From a virus, in the IMG/VR virus record IMGVR_UViG_3300044699_000109, positions 1 through 22,990 of that record: a stretch of 22,990 bases of DNA; one strand, given 5' to 3'. Below are positions 14,216 to 22,221 of the stretch, piece by piece. The translations under genes and the position numbers were made by a program. The notes under the pieces were generated by a model. That model saw nothing but the letters and a program-made list of their open reading frames with translations, was not told the DNA's origin and ran no database searches. How positions within the stretch are numbered: position 1 is the stretch's first letter; each line of letters begins with the position of its first letter.

Positions 14216-15074
14216 ATGGCATTCAAACACAAGCAGTCCGGCCCCGCCCCTGCATGCCTATATCTGTACGCCTGCCTACAACGGACAGGTGGACGATGCG
14301 TTCGCGCAATCGCTGGCAGAGACCGCCTTCTGTTGCCCGATGTACAACATCCAGGTCACGGCCGGGATCATCGGCAACGTCGGATTTATCGAGCTCGCGC
14401 GCAACATCTTCGTCAAGAAGTTCCTCGAAGAGCACACCGACTGCACGCACCTCTTTTTCATCGACGGAGACCTGCAGTTCGAGTCGCGCGCTTTCGTGGG
14501 GCTCGTGCGCTCGGGATTGCCGATCTGCGCCGGCATCTATCGCAGGCGTCAGGCGCACGAGGACTATCCGTTCAAGCCTGCGGAGAATCCCGATGGCGGC
14601 GGCCTGTGGTTCATCAACGACTGGCTTCAATGTGAACGGGTGCCCACGGGGTTCCTGTGCATCACGCGCGCGGTGCTCGAAGAGATGGCGAGGGATGCGC
14701 CGGTCCTGGAAGTCGCCGACCAGCCCGGTGGCGTGCCGTGGCTCTTCGACCTGAAGAAGGAAGCCATCGAGCCCGTAACCGCTCCAGGCAAGACGATTGC
14801 GCATACCTACGGGGAAGCGCGGGCGCTACTGAAGCAGGGCAAGCCTGTGGCGGGTGGGTTCCGCCTGATCGGCGAGGACTACACGTTCTGCGACAAGTAT
14901 GTCGAAAGGTACAAGTCACCGGTTCCGGTGTGGTCGAACTTCACCTTCAAGCACCACGGGTTCCAGGGCAATTTCTGGGACTACCTCAACCGGTTGAAAG
15001 ATGCCGGGGAAATGGTCAAGCACGACGGCGGCGTCGTGACGCGCGCCGACGGCAACGTGAGTTCAGCGGCATGA
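14216..15074 (+). CDS. GT-A type glycosyltransferase-like protein, frameshifted
   Basis: Composite of about 285 residues. ATG 14216 lies a few bases past the terminator hairpin. After a frame change in the C-runs at 14241-14251 it reads YICTPAYNGQVDDAFAQSL, then FIELARNIFVKKFLEE and HLFFIDGDLQFE. The DGD (about residues 83-85) is a GT-A DxD metal/nucleotide-sugar site, and the start resembles the first Rossmann strand of such transferases. Further on are GIYRRRQAHEDYPFKP and DYTFCDKYVERYKSP, a pattern of phage- and bacteriophage-encoded glycosyltransferases. It likely moves a sugar to an unknown acceptor, such as capsid protein, DNA or host LPS. Its stop overlaps the methyltransferase start (ATGA). 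Confidence 0.65.
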
Positions 15075-15676
15075 GCGCTGTCATGAAAGACAACCTCGAA
15101 GTCGTGATCGGCATGGACGGCAAGGAAGTTGACCTCACCGACTACCGCGAGCTTCTCATCGGTTGCGGCAACCGCTCGACCAAGCAGATCAAGTTCCAGT
15201 ACGTCCCGCAGCAGTTCAAGAACCTGACCCGGCTCGACATCGATCCGGACTGCAAGCCCGACGTGCTGCACGACCTGAACGTGCTGCCGCTGCCGTTCGG
15301 GGACAACTCGTTCAACGAGATCCACGCGGTCGACATCCTCGAGCACACGGGGCAACAGGGCGACTGGCGATTCTTCTTCGCACAGTTCGAAGAGTTCTGG
15401 CGAATCCTGAAGCCGGGCGGCTATCTCGTGGGTGCGTGTCCCAAGTGGGATTCGCCGTGGGCGTGGGCAGATCCCGGCCACTCGCGCGTCCTGTGTCCGC
15501 ACACGCTGATCTTCCTCGACCAGAACGGATACAACCAGGTCGGCAGCACGCCGATGACCGACTACCGTCACGTCTATAAGGGCAATTTCCGCACGGCCGT
15601 GACGACTGAAGACGTTCCCAACGGGCCTGGAAGCAGCGAAGACAAGTGGGGCTTCGTGCTCGTGGCAATGAAATAA
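15071..15676 (+). CDS. SAM-dependent methyltransferase
   Basis: 201 residues, intact, from ATG 15071 on the previous stop (a second ATG lies at 15083). Class I fold motifs are clear: LLIGCGNRSTKQ (motif I), TRLDIDPDCKPDVLHDLN (acidic motif II), LPFGDNSFNEIHAVDILEHTG (motif with the LEH turn, close to motif IV) and FWRILKPGGYLVG (motif V). These are all found in small-molecule or sugar methyltransferases; none of the DNA methylase NPPY/DPPY signatures is seen. It ends WGFVLVAMK. Coupling to a glycosyltransferase suggests methylation of a glycan or an acceptor linked to it, but the substrate is unknown. Confidence 0.8.
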   Translation: MSAVMKDNLEVVIGMDGKEVDLTDYRELLIGCGNRSTKQIKFQYVPQQFKNLTRLDIDPDCKPDVLHDLNVLPLPFGDNSFNEIHAVDILEHTGQQGDWRFFFAQFEEFWRILKPGGYLVGACPKWDSPWAWADPGHSRVLCPHTLIFLDQNGYNQVGSTPMTDYRHVYKGNFRTAVTTEDVPNGPGSSEDKWGFVLVAMK

Positions 15677-15737
15677 AAGAGACGATTTTCGGGGGTTGAG
15701 GTCGCACACCATACCCAACCAATTCGAGGTAAGAGTC

Positions 15738-16289
15738 ATGCCAGAAGCAGCCGTTAAAGATGAAGTCCGTGCGGACAAGGAAGCGAAGGACAAGGCCGCG
15801 GAAGATGCGCGAGCCGCGACCAAAGCCGCCGCCGCAGACGCCAAACGGGAGGCCGACGAACGCGCCAACACGAAATCCCACCTGAACGAGATCCTGCTGT
15901 TGCGTGGCCTTGCACGCGCGGTCTCTCCGCACGGGGCGGAGAATCTCGCGGCAGCACTCGACGGCATCGCCAACGCGATTGCTGCGGGCCGCAAGCTCGG
16001 CGATGCAGCGTTGGTGGAAGTCGCGCTGGCCCTGAAGAACCCCAATGGTGACTGGAGCGCGATGGTGAAGAGCATCGACGCGATCCTGCGGCCGACGCTT
16101 GTCCATGATCGCTCGGTGAGCGGGATTCTTGCGGCTGTCGAGCGGCGCGAGCTCACCGTCGATCAGGGCCAGCAGCTGCTGAGCGAGGTGCCCAAGACCT
16201 CCACGCCGCCGAGCAAGCCGGCATCGCCTGAGACGGATGCTGAATATCAGGCGTGGCTTGCACAGCAGAAGAGGAAGCCAGGCGAATGA
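15738..16289 (+). CDS. Coiled-coil protein, unknown
   Basis: 183 residues. ATG 15738 has a strong GAGGTAAGAG about 5 bases upstream, so I prefer it to earlier in-frame starts. The N-terminal 50 residues are a very charged Ala/Lys/Asp/Glu coiled coil (KDEVRADKEAKDKAAEDARAA). Next is a more conserved helical domain (LNEILLLRGLARAV...NLAAALDGIANAIAAG), then a short C-terminal tail. It lies between the methyltransferase and radical SAM genes, and its stop overlaps the latter (ATGA), so it may be a partner or scaffold of those enzymes. No family was recognised. Confidence 0.5.
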   Translation: MPEAAVKDEVRADKEAKDKAAEDARAATKAAAADAKREADERANTKSHLNEILLLRGLARAVSPHGAENLAAALDGIANAIAAGRKLGDAALVEVALALKNPNGDWSAMVKSIDAILRPTLVHDRSVSGILAAVERRELTVDQGQQLLSEVPKTSTPPSKPASPETDAEYQAWLAQQKRKPGE

Positions 16290-17124
16290 GCCTCGCGGCG
16301 ATGCGCAGCGCCCATATGGACTACCCGATCGAGGTATCCATCGAGACGCTGGCGCTGTGCAACGCCCGCTGCACGTTCTGCCCTATCCGACGCTTACCCG
16401 CAAGGGTGAACGAATGAGTGACGAGACGCTCGATCGGCTCGTGGACGAGGTCATCGGCTGGCAACGGCCGATGTACTTCTCCCCGTTCAAGGTGAACGAG
16501 CCGCTGCTGGACAAGCGCACGATCCCGATCTGCGAGCGCATCAATCGCGAGGCACCGGAGGTGGTGTTGCGCCTGTTTACGAACGGCGCGGCGCTGACGC
16601 CGAAGATCATCGGGCAGATCGCGGGGCTTAAGAAGGTCGCTCACCTTTGGGTGTCGCTCAACTCGCACATCCCGGAGGAATACGAGCGAATCATGGGCCT
16701 GAACTTCGAGCTGACCGCCAAGCGACTCGACTACCTGCATTCGCAGCCCTTTCCGCATCAGGTGGTGCTTTCTACGGTCGGCTATCCGAACGAGGAGTTC
16801 CGCTACTACTGCTACGAACGCTGGCCGCATTTCCAGTCGGTCGCGATAAAGCGCGACTCGTGGCTCGGCTATGTAGATGCGCAGAATACGCACGTTCCGG
16901 ACACGCCGTGCTCGAGATGGTTCGAGCTTTCGGTCATGGCGGACGGCCGCGTCGCCCACTGCTGCATGCATTCCGGTGAGGACCGCCAATACGACATCGG
17001 CGATGTGAACACCCAGACGCTGCACGAAGTCTACAACGCGCCACGCTGGCGCCAACGGCGCGAACGGATGCTCTCGCGTCGCCAGCTCGATGACACGTCC
17101 CCCTGCGCGAGGTGTAGCTACTGA
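16286..17124 (+). CDS. Radical SAM protein with SPASM-like C-terminus, frameshifted
   Basis: Composite of about 279 residues. ATG 16286 overlaps the upstream stop. The first 32 residues end in CNARCTFC (Cys25, Cys29, Cys32), the CX3CX2C of radical SAM enzymes. The reading frame then loses one base in the CCC at 16381-16383 and resumes YPTLTRKGERMSDETLDRLVDE, with FTNGAALT (barrel strand 3 motif), VSLNS and an STVG-type motif. The C-terminus has DTPCSRWFELSVMADGRVAHCCMHSGEDRQYDIGDVNTQTL and ends CARC, a SPASM/twitch-like cysteine cluster for extra Fe-S clusters. Such proteins modify peptides, proteins or small molecules via 5'-deoxyadenosyl radical. Within a phage head operon this is unusual. 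The substrate is unknown; peptide maturation is the usual SPASM role. Confidence 0.75.
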
Positions 17125-17537
17125 TGAGCATCACGAACGCCGATCTGATCGCGGACGCCCTGCGCGAGCTGAACGTCGTCAGCGAGATCCAGACGCCGAG
17201 CTCGGAGCAGTATGCGCATGCGCTTCGCAAGCTCAACCAGATGCTGGCGAAGTGGCTGGAGGACGGCATCGAGTTTGGCTTCTATCCGCAGACATCCCCC
17301 TCGGACCCGTGCCCGATTCCAGACTATGCGGAAACCGGCGTGACGCTCGCCCTTGCGATCAGCTGCGCCAGCAACTACGGCGCGACGGTGAGCCAGGAGC
17401 TGGGGGCCACAGCCGCAAGCGCCTACGACACGATTCTGCGCACGGCCATGAATGCCCGCCTGCCCGTCGGACGCATGCTCAATCGGCCTGCCGCGACGGG
17501 CGACGGGACGTTCTGGGATATCACGACCATCCCATGA
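17124..17537 (+). CDS. Tail accessory / DNA stabilisation protein, gp4-like
   Basis: 137 residues (P22 gp4 has 166), intact. ATG 17124 overlaps the preceding stop (TGATG). The order MSITNADLIADALRELNVVSE..., SEQYAHALRKLNQMLAKWLEDGIE, then ALAISCASNYGATVSQELGATAASAYDTILR is the pattern of P22 gp4-type tail accessory factors and related head-completion proteins: a helical protein that assembles on the portal and closes the neck. It sits immediately before gp10-like, as in P22. It would seal the packaged head and anchor the tail hub. Confidence 0.85.
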   Translation: MSITNADLIADALRELNVVSEIQTPSSEQYAHALRKLNQMLAKWLEDGIEFGFYPQTSPSDPCPIPDYAETGVTLALAISCASNYGATVSQELGATAASAYDTILRTAMNARLPVGRMLNRPAATGDGTFWDITTIP

Positions 17538-18932
17538 GCCAGCTCTCACTCCGATCAGCAGCTACAAGACGCGCGCGACGCAGGCGTCGACCTCGCGCCT
17601 CGTCAACTGCTATCCGGAAGCATTGCCGCCGACGCGAAGACGCCTGTGATGCTGCTTCGGGCGCCCGGTATCGGCAGCTGGACGACAGTTGGCACGGGTC
17701 CCATCGCGGGCCTTTTCTATGCGATTGGCTACCTGTTCGTGATCTCCGGCACAAAGCTCTACAAGGTCGATTCGGCGAAGACCGCAACGCTCCTCGGAGA
17801 CATCGGCACTCCGGGCAATATCGACATCGACGCGAACACGACCTCGATCGTGGTCGTGAACGAGCCCAATGCGTATTACTACGACGGCACGACCTTCGGT
17901 CAGATAACCGATCCCGATTTCACCGCTCTCGGCGCCAACAGCGTCGAGTTTCTGGATAACTTTCTGCTCTTCACCGAGCCTGACTCCGATGTGTTCTTTG
18001 GCTCGGATCTGGGCTCCGCTACTTCGTTCGACGCACTCAACTTCGCAAGCGCAGAAGGGGCGCCCGATAACCTGCTCGGGATGAAGGTCGACCACCGGCA
18101 GGCGATCCTGCTCGGTGCCAAGACGATTGAGATCTGGGACAACATCGGAAGCGCCGGTTTTCCGTTTCAGCGCGCGGCCAACGGCTTCGTCGAGATCGGC
18201 TGCCTCAATGCCGCCATGGCCTTCAAGCTCGATCAGTCCGTGTGCTGGCCGGCGGACGACTACACGATCCGCAAGCTTCAGGGCACGACCGCCGTACGTA
18301 TCTCGACGCATGCGGTCGAGCAGTTTCTGACCACGGTGACAATGGCCTCGGGGCGCGGCTACAGCTACACGCAGGACGGCCATCTCTTCGGGGTATTCAC
18401 CTTTCCCGAAGGCACCTACGTCTACGATGCGACGACGCAGGAATGGCACGAGCGCCAGAGCTACGGCTATGACTACTGGATCGCGGGCCAGTGTCACACG
18501 CAGGCATTCGGCCTGGAGCTCGTCGGGGACGCCACTTCGAGCCGCATCGGCTACCTCTCCTCGGCGATCTATGACGAGTGGGGTTCGATCCAGCGCATGG
18601 AGTGGACCTATCAGCCGGTGCTGCCGGATAGCCGCACTCCGGCCTTCCACGATCGCCTCGATATCGTCGCAGAGTCAGGCGTGGGTCTCACGAGCGGGCA
18701 GGGCTCGGCGCCCGAAATGATGCTCGACTACTCGGACGACGGCGGCAAGACGTGGCTCTCGATGCCGAACCGGACGATCGGCGCGATCGGCGACTACCTG
18801 CATCAGATCGGCTGGCCGCGCCTGGGTAGCTCGAGGAAGCCGCGCGTGTTCCGCGCCGCTGTCACGGATCCGATACAGGTCGCGATCCGTGATACGCAGT
18901 GGACCGGACGGGGCGGGAGGATTGCGGCATGA
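17534..18932 (+). CDS. Packaged DNA stabilisation protein, gp10-like, frameshifted at N-terminus
   Basis: Composite of about 465 residues (P22 gp10 has 472). ATG 17534 overlaps the previous stop. The correct N-terminus, MSQL..TPISSYKTRATQASTSRLVNCYPEALP, shifts frame near 17545 and again at 17625-17632 before continuing through ADAKTPVMLLRAPGIGSWTTVG. The rest is in one frame, with repeated beta strands of a propeller-like fold: LLGDIGTPGNIDIDANTTSIVVV, YYYDGTTFGQI, VEFLDNFLLFTEP. It ends DTQWTGRGGRIAA. P22 gp10 forms the hexameric tail hub below gp4. The motif order NCYPE...APG, then D..FG, is characteristic of the Phage_stabilise family. Confidence 0.85.
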
Positions 18933-19345
18933 AGCCCAACCGCACGTTCCCGGCAGTGCCGGGGGACCTGCGTGAGTGGACACGCTACCTCTCGGCGCTG
19001 TTCTACGCGCGCGAGTTCACGGCATCGATGAGTGACGGAACAAGCACTAGCGGAACGGCCCGCTACACCGTGAGCGCCGGCATCGTGTGCCTGGCGCTTC
19101 CCACGCTGCTGGTCACTTCGACCTCGACTCTGTCGTTCATCGACAATCTGCCGGACGAGATCACTCCGGAGCACGACCAGCAGTGTCTGGCGCGCATCGT
19201 GAATAACGGCGTCACGGCGATGGGTCTCGTTCAGATCGGGACGGATACCGGCATTACGCTGTTCAAGGATCTCGATGCAGGGGCTTTCACCGCAGCCGGC
19301 ACCAAGGGCATCAAGTCCTCCATCGTGGTGTACGCCCTTGACTGA
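18929..19345 (+). CDS. Small virion protein between tail hub and cupin
   Basis: 138 residues, intact, from ATG 18929 on the previous stop (ATGA). MKPNRTFPAVPGDLREWTRYLSALFYAREF is helical. It continues into beta-rich TARYTVSAGIVCLALP and LVQIGTDTGITLFKDLDAGAF. A single chain with this pattern is often found next to tail hub genes in podophages; the family name is not known to me. Its stop lies inside the start region of the following gene, arguing for coupled translation. It is likely a component or chaperone of the tail or ejection apparatus. Confidence 0.6.
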   Translation: MKPNRTFPAVPGDLREWTRYLSALFYAREFTASMSDGTSTSGTARYTVSAGIVCLALPTLLVTSTSTLSFIDNLPDEITPEHDQQCLARIVNNGVTAMGLVQIGTDTGITLFKDLDAGAFTAAGTKGIKSSIVVYALD

Positions 19346-19790
19346 AGTCCCCACTATTTTCGATCAGATCCACGCGCCTACCTTACGGGAGAAAGTGCTG
19401 CGGCTGGAGCAGTGGCTGAAGACCTTCCCGCCGCTGCCCGAGGATGTGCGTCATCACTTCGCGCCCGGAGTGTATATGCGCGAGCTGCGCATTCCAAAAG
19501 GGGCCGTGCTTACGGGCAAGATCCATCGCACCGAACACCTCAACATTCTCGCGCAGGGTGAGATTTCCGTGCTGACCGAGCATGGCGTGCAGCGCCTCAC
19601 GGCCCCCGCGGTAATCCAGTCCTGTGCCGGCATCAAGCGCGCGGGTTTTGCGCACGAGGACACCGTGTGGATCACCGTCCACCCGACGACTGAAACCGAC
19701 CTTGCAAAGCTCGAAGAGCTGCTGATCGCGCCGTCCTTTGAGGCGCTGGGGGATATGACCGTGAAACCCGACCTTCTGGTGTCCCAGTGA
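19338..19790 (+). CDS. Cupin-fold protein of the tail region
   Basis: 150 residues. Starts before 19338 would overlap more of the upstream gene; TTG 19338 overlaps its stop by 8 bases and gives MTEVPTIFDQIHAPTLREKVL. A cupin core is clear: KGAVLTGKIHRTEHLNILAQGEISVL (motif 1, metal-binding His/Glu/His) and CAGIKRAGFAHEDTVWITVH (motif 2). The helical N-terminal part (PTLREKVLRLEQWLKTFP) is a feature seen in cupin proteins of phage tail clusters. It lies between tail-hub and ejection genes and could be a structural component. Enzymatic use of the metal site is not known. Confidence 0.7.
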   Translation: MTEVPTIFDQIHAPTLREKVLRLEQWLKTFPPLPEDVRHHFAPGVYMRELRIPKGAVLTGKIHRTEHLNILAQGEISVLTEHGVQRLTAPAVIQSCAGIKRAGFAHEDTVWITVHPTTETDLAKLEELLIAPSFEALGDMTVKPDLLVSQ

Positions 19791-20986
19791 GCTGGGCGGC
19801 GGTAATCGCCGGAGGCGCAGCGGTCGTCGGCACCTATGTTAACCAGCAGGGCGCGAAAAAGGCGGCCAACACCGCAGCCGGCGGCTCGGATGCGGCGGCC
19901 GCTGAAGCAGCACGCCAGTTCGACACAATCCGCGGCGACACCCTCGGCCGCATCAACATCGGCAACCAGGCCATCAACTCACTGGGGGCGATGTACGGGT
20001 ACTCGCCGACCGTGGGCTCGTCCGCGCAGGTCAATCCAGCAACCTATGGCGCAACCCCGTATCAGCCTGCGCCGATCGCGGCGAGTGGGTTCGGCAACAC
20101 GGGCACAAGCCAGATCCTCAACCCGTGGACGGTCACCGGAAAGCTCGGCGGCGCGGGCAAGATCCTCGATCCCGCCGGAGGACTACTCGGCAATCTCTTC
20201 GGCGGCGGTCACGGCGATGAAAAGCGCAACCTGCAGGCATTCGCCGCAGAATCCGGCGTGCAGCAGCTCGCCAACGGCATGCTCATGCTGCCGGACGGCT
20301 CGACGTTCTCGCCGGACAGGCTGAAGGACGTCGCGGGTACATGGTACGGCGCTGTACATGCGCCGGACGGCAACCAGCAGGACTGGCAGAGCCGTTACAC
20401 GTCGCTGCTCGGTGGCCTGCAGAAGGTTCCCGGTATCGGCCAACAGAACGGCCTTGCGGGTAACGCCGGAGGCGGGCTTACCTCAGAGGGCGTGCCCAAC
20501 AGCGCACCCTTCGGCGCAGGGACGAATCCGCTTGCGGCTCCCGACTACAGCGCGTTCTTCAAATCCCCGGACTACACCTTCCGACGCGACGAAGGGACGC
20601 GCGGTATCCAGAACAGTTTCGCAGCGAGTGGGGGCGCCAAGTCCGGGAATGCACTGAAGGCACTCGCGGAGTTCAACGGCAATCTTGCGGCGGGCGGATT
20701 CAACGACTACTTCAAGAATCAGCTGGCGCTTGCCGGGCAGGGACAAGGCGCGACAAGCCAGAGCGGGCAAGCCGGAATCGCCACCGGCCAGATCATGGGC
20801 AATGCGCTTCAGAACAGCGCCGATGCCCGGGCCTCTGGTGTCGCCGGCCAATACAACGCATATGGACAGGGGCTGTCGGGACTCGGGCAGGGTCTCGGGT
20901 ACTACATGCAGCAGCGCCAGAATCCCTACGGCTATGACCCAAGCGGCATCGGCTACTTCTCGCCCACGCAGCGGAGGGTCGGCTGA
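19787..20986 (+). CDS. Probable DNA ejection protein (gp7/gp20-type)
   Basis: 399 residues, intact, from GTG 19787 on the previous stop. SWAAVIAGGAAVVGTYVNQQGAKKAANTAAGG is a hydrophobic helix followed by an Ala-rich stretch, typical of podophage internal virion/DNA transfer proteins. The rest is Gly/Asn/Ala/Gln-rich with little regular structure. YTFRRDEGTRGIQNSFAASGGAKSGNALKALAEF in the C-terminal half is a motif shared by phage ejection proteins of this type, followed by YQNAYGQ-like repeats. It would be ejected into the host before DNA. It is the first of three probable ejection genes here. Confidence 0.65.
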   Translation: MSWAAVIAGGAAVVGTYVNQQGAKKAANTAAGGSDAAAAEAARQFDTIRGDTLGRINIGNQAINSLGAMYGYSPTVGSSAQVNPATYGATPYQPAPIAASGFGNTGTSQILNPWTVTGKLGGAGKILDPAGGLLGNLFGGGHGDEKRNLQAFAAESGVQQLANGMLMLPDGSTFSPDRLKDVAGTWYGAVHAPDGNQQDWQSRYTSLLGGLQKVPGIGQQNGLAGNAGGGLTSEGVPNSAPFGAGTNPLAAPDYSAFFKSPDYTFRRDEGTRGIQNSFAASGGAKSGNALKALAEFNGNLAAGGFNDYFKNQLALAGQGQGATSQSGQAGIATGQIMGNALQNSADARASGVAGQYNAYGQGLSGLGQGLGYYMQQRQNPYGYDPSGIGYFSPTQRRVG

Positions 20987-22221
20987 TGCCGTACCGAAAC
21001 GAAGTTCGGCCCCTCAACCTCTTCGGTGATTTACCTTGCGGGTCGCGATGCCGCGCTCGGCCAGCAGCGCGCGCAGCAGGTCAACGCGCTCGGAAGCCTG
21101 CAGGTTGAACGCGCGCAGCGGTTGAACGCGCTCGCACCCGATGCCACGCCCGAGCAGTACGTGCGTGCGGGTGATGCACAGACCGGCATGGCCCTGCAGA
21201 CGATGAACCAGCAGGGACAGATCGATAAGCAGCAGGCACTCAGCCAGCTCGCGGGCATCGCGCAGAAGGCGCTCACCATCCAGGACCCGGCCCAGCGCAA
21301 AGGTTTCCTGCAGCAGGCCGGGCAGATGTACGCGCCGTCGTTCCAGGCGCTCGGCGCCGACATGTCGCAGTTCCCGGCAATGCTCGCGATGCCGGACGAT
21401 CAGCTTGCGCAGAAGTTGCAGCAGGTCGCGCAGTTTGCGGCGCCTCAGAAGCCGATCGAGGTTGCCGCAGGGGCCTCGCTCGTTATGCCAAACGCGTCTG
21501 GCGGCTTCACCTCGCAGTTCACGGCGCCCGACAAGGCCGGTACAACTCCCGGCGCGATTCAGGAATACGAGTACGCGAAGCAGCAAGGCTACAAAGGCAC
21601 GTTCCAGCAGTACCAGCTGCAGATGAAGCAGGCCGGCGCGCAGCAGATCAATCTGCCAAGCGGCTACAAGTGGAACGCGGACGGATCGATGGCGCCGATT
21701 CCGGAGGTCCGGCAGACCCCGCCGCAAAGAACAAGCCGCCGACCGAGGCGGACAAGAAGAATGCCGTGCTGTTCTCGAGCATGACCAATGCTGAGGACCA
21801 GATTGCGAAGCTGGAAAAAGAATCGGGAGGCGCCACCGATACGGGCAGCATCTGGAATCAGGCGCTGGGATCGAATGCACTCACAAAGCCCATGCAGTCG
21901 GACGCCTTTCGCAAGTACGAATCCGCGGCGCTTCGATGGTCTGCGAATCTGCTCTATCTCAAGTCCGGCGCGACTGCGACACCTGAAGAAGTGCAGTCCA
22001 CGCGCAAGCAGTTCTTCCCGCAACCGGGCGATGGCCCTGATGTAAAGGCTCAGAAAGAAGCCGCACGTCAGCAGGAAGTGGAGTCGGTACGTCAGTACAT
22101 GGTGCCGGGAGCCTCGTCGCGCGCGCCGTCGCAGTCTCAAGCAACAGACTCTGTTCCCACAGCCACCGGCCCGAACGGCCAGAAGCTCTACCTGCGTAAC
22201 GGTCAGTGGGTGTCGCAGTAA
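20986..22221 (+). CDS. Probable DNA ejection protein (gp20-like), frameshifted
   Basis: Composite of about 411 residues. ATG 20986 overlaps the previous stop (TGATG). After about 12 codons (MPYRNEVRPLNLFG) the frame changes near 21020-21026, and the main part, AGRDAALGQQRAQQVNALGSLQVERAQRLNAL, is Gln/Ala-rich helical. The frame changes again near 21703-21715 and continues KNKPPTEADKKNAVLFSSMTNAEDQIAKLEKE, then LLYLKSGATATPEEVQSTRKQFFPQPGD. The block KSGAT.TPEE...FFPQPGD is common in phage internal virion proteins. The order before the large protein below fits gp20 or gp16 in P22. Its role is inferred. Confidence 0.65.

Noticed and set aside
14981-16156. Long open frame of 391 residues on the minus strand
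   Set aside because: It runs antisense to the methyltransferase and coiled-coil genes, which have clear motifs and start signals. It reads as Arg/Ser-rich, typical of the antisense shadow of GC-rich coding DNA.
17090-17959. Plus-strand frame of 289 residues overlapping gp4-like and gp10-like genes
   Set aside because: It is out of frame with two well-supported genes and is Arg/Gly-biased.
17610-18650. Minus-strand open frame of 346 residues
   Set aside because: It is antisense to the gp10-like gene, lacks any recognisable domain and is rich in Arg, Val and His as expected for a shadow.
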